NCBI GenBank assembly: GCA_000955785.1
Contig: JYOD01000113.1
Coordinates: forward strand, 36,307-100,306
Direction of reading: 5' to 3'
DNA: 64,000 nucleotides
DNA from: Burkholderiaceae bacterium 16
GTDB lineage: Bacteria; Pseudomonadota; Gammaproteobacteria; Burkholderiales; Burkholderiaceae
Position numbers and translations under genes: made by a program. The notes beneath the pieces are model-generated. The model saw only the letters and a list, made by a program, of their open reading frames with translations. It made no database searches and was not told where the DNA came from. Every line of letters begins with the position of its first letter. The stretch's first letter is position 1. This document shows, one piece after another, positions 60,692 to 64,000 of the stretch.

Positions 60692-61660
60692 ATGGATCGA
60701 CCAAGTACCGCTGCTCCCGCCCGGGCTCCCGCGAGCATTGCCGGCGGTGGTGCCGGCGAGGCCGGTGGCGCTGGTACCGGTGCCGCGGCTCCGGCGCGGC
60801 CTGTCGTTCCCTCTGAAAGCCGCCAGCGCATGCGTGACGGCACGGAGCTGCTGCTGCGTACCTGGCAGCCCGATCCCGACTCCTTTCCCGAGGCCACTGG
60901 CTCGCTCTTGCTGGTTCATGGCCTGGCCGAGCATTGCGGCCGCTACCAGCACGTGGCCGAGCTGTTGTGCGGCCTGGGCCTGCGTGTGCGCGCCTACGAC
61001 CAGCGCGGCCATGGCGCCAGCGGCGGTCCGCGCATGGTGGCCGGGCACCCGGACGTGTTTGTCGAAGATCTCACCGAAATCCACGATGCGGCCGTGAGCC
61101 AGTGGAAGGAGCTGCCATTCCTGCTGGGCCATAGCATGGGCGGCCTGGTGGCGGCGCGTTTCGCCACGGCACGGGTGCGGCCCGTGCGCGCGCTGGTGCT
61201 GTCGTCGCCGGCGCTGGCATTGAAACTCTCCGCACCGATGCTGACGCTGCACCACATATTGCTGGCGCTGGCGCCGCGCCTGCGCGTGCCGAACCCGATC
61301 GACGCGCGCTACCTCTCGCACGATGCGGCGGTGGTGGCGCGGTATCGTGGCGATCCGCTGGTGCAGGGCACCATCAGCGCTAGCGTGCTCGAGACGTTCC
61401 TGCGCGGCATGGCGCAGGCGCAGGCAGATGCGATCTTGCTGGAAGCGCCCACGCTGATGCTCGTCGCGGGCGACGATCACATCGTCGACCCGGCCGGTAG
61501 CCGCCGCTTCTGCAATAGTGCGCCGCGCGACCTGTGCGAAGCGCGCTGGTTCGATGGCGCTTACCACGAGATTTTCAACGAGGCACAGCCGTTGCGCGGC
61601 GAGGTTTTTGCCACGCTCGCCGATTGGCTGCGCAAGCATTTGCAGCCGCAAGCTGCGTGA
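60692..61660 (+). CDS. Alpha/beta hydrolase, monoacylglycerol lipase family
   Basis: A 322-residue hydrolase. A low-complexity Ala/Gly/Pro N terminus (1-40) is followed by the family start (RQRMRDGTELLLRTW). The oxyanion region is LLLVHGLAEHCGRY, the nucleophile Ser148 is in GHSMGG, the acid is in VAGDDHIVD, and the His is in YHEIFNE. YDQRGHGASGG is typical of monoacylglycerol lipase/lysophospholipase relatives. ATG 60692 has GGAG 9 bp upstream; ATG 60677 would add five residues. It lies 76 bp after cueR and may be read through from the copA promoter, but nothing links it to copper. Confidence 0.88.
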   Translation: MDRPSTAAPARAPASIAGGGAGEAGGAGTGAAAPARPVVPSESRQRMRDGTELLLRTWQPDPDSFPEATGSLLLVHGLAEHCGRYQHVAELLCGLGLRVRAYDQRGHGASGGPRMVAGHPDVFVEDLTEIHDAAVSQWKELPFLLGHSMGGLVAARFATARVRPVRALVLSSPALALKLSAPMLTLHHILLALAPRLRVPNPIDARYLSHDAAVVARYRGDPLVQGTISASVLETFLRGMAQAQADAILLEAPTLMLVAGDDHIVDPAGSRRFCNSAPRDLCEARWFDGAYHEIFNEAQPLRGEVFATLADWLRKHLQPQAA

Positions 61661-61828
61661 GCGCATGATGCGTTGCCGGCTGCGGTTTCCTGAACCATTG
61701 CACGCGGCCATGGCCCAAGTTCCGCAGCCCGCGCAGGGCCGCATGGTTTCGCAAGCCCGGCGGAGCGTTCCCGTGCGGGCCCATCTTCAACCCTTTCAAA
61801 CGCGGCGCAAGGCCTGACAAGAAAAAGC

Positions 61829-63529
61829 ATGGAGACTTACGACTACATCATCGTCGGCGCCGGTTCGGCCGGCTGCGTGCTGGCCAACCGCCTGACCCTC
61901 GACCCCGAGGTGAGCGTGTTGCTGCTCGAAGCCGGCGGGCGCGACGACTATCACTGGATCCATATCCCGGTGGGCTACCTGTATTGCATCGGCAACCCGC
62001 GCACCGACTGGATGTACCGCACCGCCGCGGAGGCTGGCCTGAACGGCCGCACGCTGGGCTATCCGCGCGGGCGCGTGCTGGGCGGCTCGTCGTCGATCAA
62101 CGGCATGATCTATATGCGCGGGCAGCGCGAGGACTATGACGACTGGGCACGCCTGACGGGCGACGACGGCTGGCGCTGGGACAATGTGCTGCCGCTGTTC
62201 AAGCGCAGCGAGGACCATCATCGCGGCGGCGACGAATTCCACGGCGCCGGCGGCGAATGGCGGGTGGAAGGGCAGCGTCTGCGCTGGGATATCCTTGAGC
62301 GCTTCATCGAGGCCGCCGAGCAGGCCGGCATCCCGCGCACCGGCGATTTCAATCGCGGCGATAACTTCGGCGTGGGCTACTTCGAGGTCAACCAGCGCCG
62401 CGGCATTCGCTGGAATACCGCCAAGGCCTTCCTGCGCCGCGCGGCCGAACGGCCCAACCTGACCATCGTCACCGGCGCGCAGGTCAGTGCCCTGACGTTC
62501 GATGGACGGCGTTGCAGCGGCGTGGCCTATCTCGGCGGCGGCACGCCGTTCACGGTGGCGGCGCGCGAGGAGGTGATCCTGGCGGCGGGCGCGGTCAATA
62601 CGCCGCAGCTGCTGGAGCTGTCGGGCGTCGGCCAGCCCGAGCGGCTGCAGGCGCTGGGCATCTCCGTGCGCCATGCGCTGCCCGGCGTGGGCGAGAACCT
62701 GCAGGACCACCTGCAACTGCGCAGCGTGGTGAAGGTGGAGGGCGTGCGCACGCTCAATACCCGCGCGGGCAGCTGGTGGGGCAAGCTCGGCATCGGCCTG
62801 CAGTACGCGGTCAACCAGAGCGGCCCGATGAGCATGGCGCCGTCGCAACTGGGCGCGTTCGCGCGCTCGGACGCTTCGTACGCGCGGCCCAATCTCGAGT
62901 ACCACGTCCAGCCGCTATCGCTCGACAAGTTCGGTGATCCGCTGCATCGCTTCAATGCCTTCACCGCCAGCGTGTGCAACCTGCGCCCGACCTCGCGAGG
63001 CAGCGTGCATATCGCGGATCCGGACTTCCGCCATGCGCCGGTGATCGCGCCCAATTACCTGTCCACCGATGCCGACCGCAAGGTCGCGGCGGATTCGCTG
63101 CGCTTGACGCGGCGCATCGTGGCATCGCCGGCGCTGGCACCCTACAAGCCGCTGGAATGGCTGCCCGGTGCGGCCCTGCAGACCGATGAGCAGCTGGCCC
63201 AGGCAGCGAGCGAGATCGGCACTACCATCTTCCATCCGGTGGGCACCTGCCGCATGGGGCGTCCCGACGATCCGCAGGCGGTGGTGGACCAGCGCCTGCG
63301 CGTGATCGGCATCGATGGCCTGCGCGTGGTGGATGCATCGGTGATGCCACTGATCACCTCGGGCAATACCAACTCGCCCACCATCATGATCGCGGAGCGC
63401 GCCAGCGACATGATCCGCGAAGACCGGCGCCTGCGCGTGAGCGGCGTGGCCGGCAAGGTGGCGGAGGATGCTGTTTCCCCGGCGGAAGCTTCGCTCGCCG
63501 TCAAGGCGGGAGCCGCAACCCAGGCCTGA
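61829..63529 (+). CDS. GMC-family FAD-dependent alcohol/choline dehydrogenase
   Basis: A 566-residue flavoenzyme. FAD-binding motif DYIIVGAGSAGCVLANRL (5-22), GMC signature 1 with GYPRGRVLGGSSSINGMIYMRG, signature 2 GAVNTPQLLELSGVG, and the active-site FHPVGTCRMG (His) with SGNTNSPTIMIAE (Asn). It oxidises primary alcohols (choline, aliphatic or PEG-type); the substrate is not clear, and no betaine-aldehyde dehydrogenase gene is adjacent. Monocistronic as seen; the next gene is an ABC ATPase 356 bp away. Confidence 0.92.
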   Translation: METYDYIIVGAGSAGCVLANRLTLDPEVSVLLLEAGGRDDYHWIHIPVGYLYCIGNPRTDWMYRTAAEAGLNGRTLGYPRGRVLGGSSSINGMIYMRGQREDYDDWARLTGDDGWRWDNVLPLFKRSEDHHRGGDEFHGAGGEWRVEGQRLRWDILERFIEAAEQAGIPRTGDFNRGDNFGVGYFEVNQRRGIRWNTAKAFLRRAAERPNLTIVTGAQVSALTFDGRRCSGVAYLGGGTPFTVAAREEVILAAGAVNTPQLLELSGVGQPERLQALGISVRHALPGVGENLQDHLQLRSVVKVEGVRTLNTRAGSWWGKLGIGLQYAVNQSGPMSMAPSQLGAFARSDASYARPNLEYHVQPLSLDKFGDPLHRFNAFTASVCNLRPTSRGSVHIADPDFRHAPVIAPNYLSTDADRKVAADSLRLTRRIVASPALAPYKPLEWLPGAALQTDEQLAQAASEIGTTIFHPVGTCRMGRPDDPQAVVDQRLRVIGIDGLRVVDASVMPLITSGNTNSPTIMIAERASDMIREDRRLRVSGVAGKVAEDAVSPAEASLAVKAGAATQA

Positions 63530-63885
63530 ATGCGCCGGCATCGCAAAGCTGACGCGAACCTGACACCAACCTGACATCTGGTTCATGTTTCATAATTAGT
63601 GCAAACCCGGATGTTTTGCGACGCAGCAGACGCACACAATAGACGCCGCGATGCCGTGCAGTACCGCTCACATTGGCGCGCCCTCCCCAGGGCGCGTTGC
63701 GTGTTCCGGGAGGGCGGGGCACGGCGGGTAGAAAAAGACAAGCGGCGCCAACGCCGCACAGCCACGGGGAGCGCAACTGGATTGGCGCGACCCGTGCCGT
63801 GGTGGTGCGACAGGCACCACAGTTCTGACCATTTGGCGGTGCCGACCAGAAGCCGGCGCCGCAGCAAGAGGGCGGGCAGGAGACC
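63530..63885. promoter_or_regulatory. Region upstream of the LivG-like gene
   Basis: 356 bp with no gene. A direct repeat AACCTGACA (63557-63565 and 63568-63576, 11-bp period, so same helix face) is followed by AT-rich DNA with CATAAT (63591-63596). This looks like a promoter with a phased binding site, but the spacing of -35/-10 candidates is poor. Confidence 0.4.
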
Positions 63886-64000
63886 ATGAATCAGCAAGAC
63901 ACGATCCTGGAAACGCGGAACCTCACCAAGGAGTTCAAGGGGTTTACCGCGGTGAGCGACGTCAACCTGCGGGTGAACCGCGGGTCGATCCATGCCTTGA
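63886..64000 (+). CDS. livG: ABC transporter ATP-binding protein, LivG-like (N-terminal fragment)
   Basis: Only 38 codons before the window ends. The start LETRNLTKEFKGFTAVSDVN followed by LRVNRGSIHAL is the typical beginning of branched-chain amino-acid/urea-type ABC ATPases; Walker A would follow just outside. GCAGGAGACC precedes ATG 63886. LivG assignment rests on the N terminus alone. Confidence 0.7.
   Translation, partial: MNQQDTILETRNLTKEFKGFTAVSDVNLRVNRGSIHAL

Overview
The window is ordinary-density, GC-rich chromosomal DNA from a beta-proteobacterium of the Burkholderiaceae. Gene content and order point to a Cupriavidus/Ralstonia-type primary chromosome: GTP-dependent PEP carboxykinase, a topB/dprA/LysM block beside def-fmt, htpX-rsmB-DUF4390-ntrYX, phhAB with an AsnC/Lrp gene, an alpha-2-macroglobulin/PbpC pair, and a CueR/CopA/CopZ set. 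The genus is an inference from family knowledge, not from a search. No prophage, transposase, integron or CRISPR array was recognised.

Layout. 0-4 kb: end of a Gtr-like polyisoprenyl glycosyltransferase/GtrA/membrane protein operon, then a convergent 2-hydroxyacid dehydrogenase. 4.5-11.3 kb: central carbon and starvation block (pckG; Cache-domain histidine kinase plus NarL-type regulator; divergent cstA-ybdD). 11.4-13.7 kb: two small secreted proteins (glycine zipper; six 12-residue repeats) and a LysR regulator. 13.8-28.7 kb: housekeeping block (topB, thioredoxin-like, dprA, LysM on minus; def, fmt, LysE, htpX, rsmB, DUF4390, ntrY, ntrX on plus), closed by tRNA-Phe. 29.4-37.7 kb: transport and envelope genes (MIP channel, LamB-like barrel, TRAP binding lipoprotein, RarD), a ketopantoate-reductase/aldolase pair and a DUF2272 lipoprotein. 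38-39.7 kb: an HU gene and a 1.5-kb non-coding region with origin-like signals. 39.7-45 kb: a SET-domain protein, a TctDE-like two-component system and phenylalanine hydroxylase genes. 45.1-54.2 kb: alpha-2-macroglobulin/YhhN/PbpC operon. 54-64 kb: MFS remnant, ornithine-cyclodeaminase-family reductase, OmpW, copper efflux regulon, lipase, GMC oxidoreductase and the first codons of a LivG-like ABC ATPase.

The most interesting part is 37.8-39.7 kb. It has four perfect DnaA boxes, an AT-rich stretch with four tandem TAG triplets placed next to one box in the order and orientation of a DnaA-trio unwinding element, an 8-bp inverted repeat around that stretch, and a dense cluster of GTWWAC sites (11 in about 0.7 kb). 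GTWWAC is a known adenine-methylation motif in Burkholderiaceae that, as I recall the literature, clusters at replicon origins. dnaA is not in the window, so this is either the chromosomal origin lying away from dnaA, or a DnaA-titrating or secondary origin-like locus. It lies between genes for HU and a SET-domain (histone-methyltransferase-like) protein.

Small overlaps (ATGA, GTGA, TTGA) couple many genes: glycosyltransferase/gtrA, kinase/regulator, LysM/dprA, DUF4390/ntrY, A2M/yhhN/pbpC and copA/cueR.
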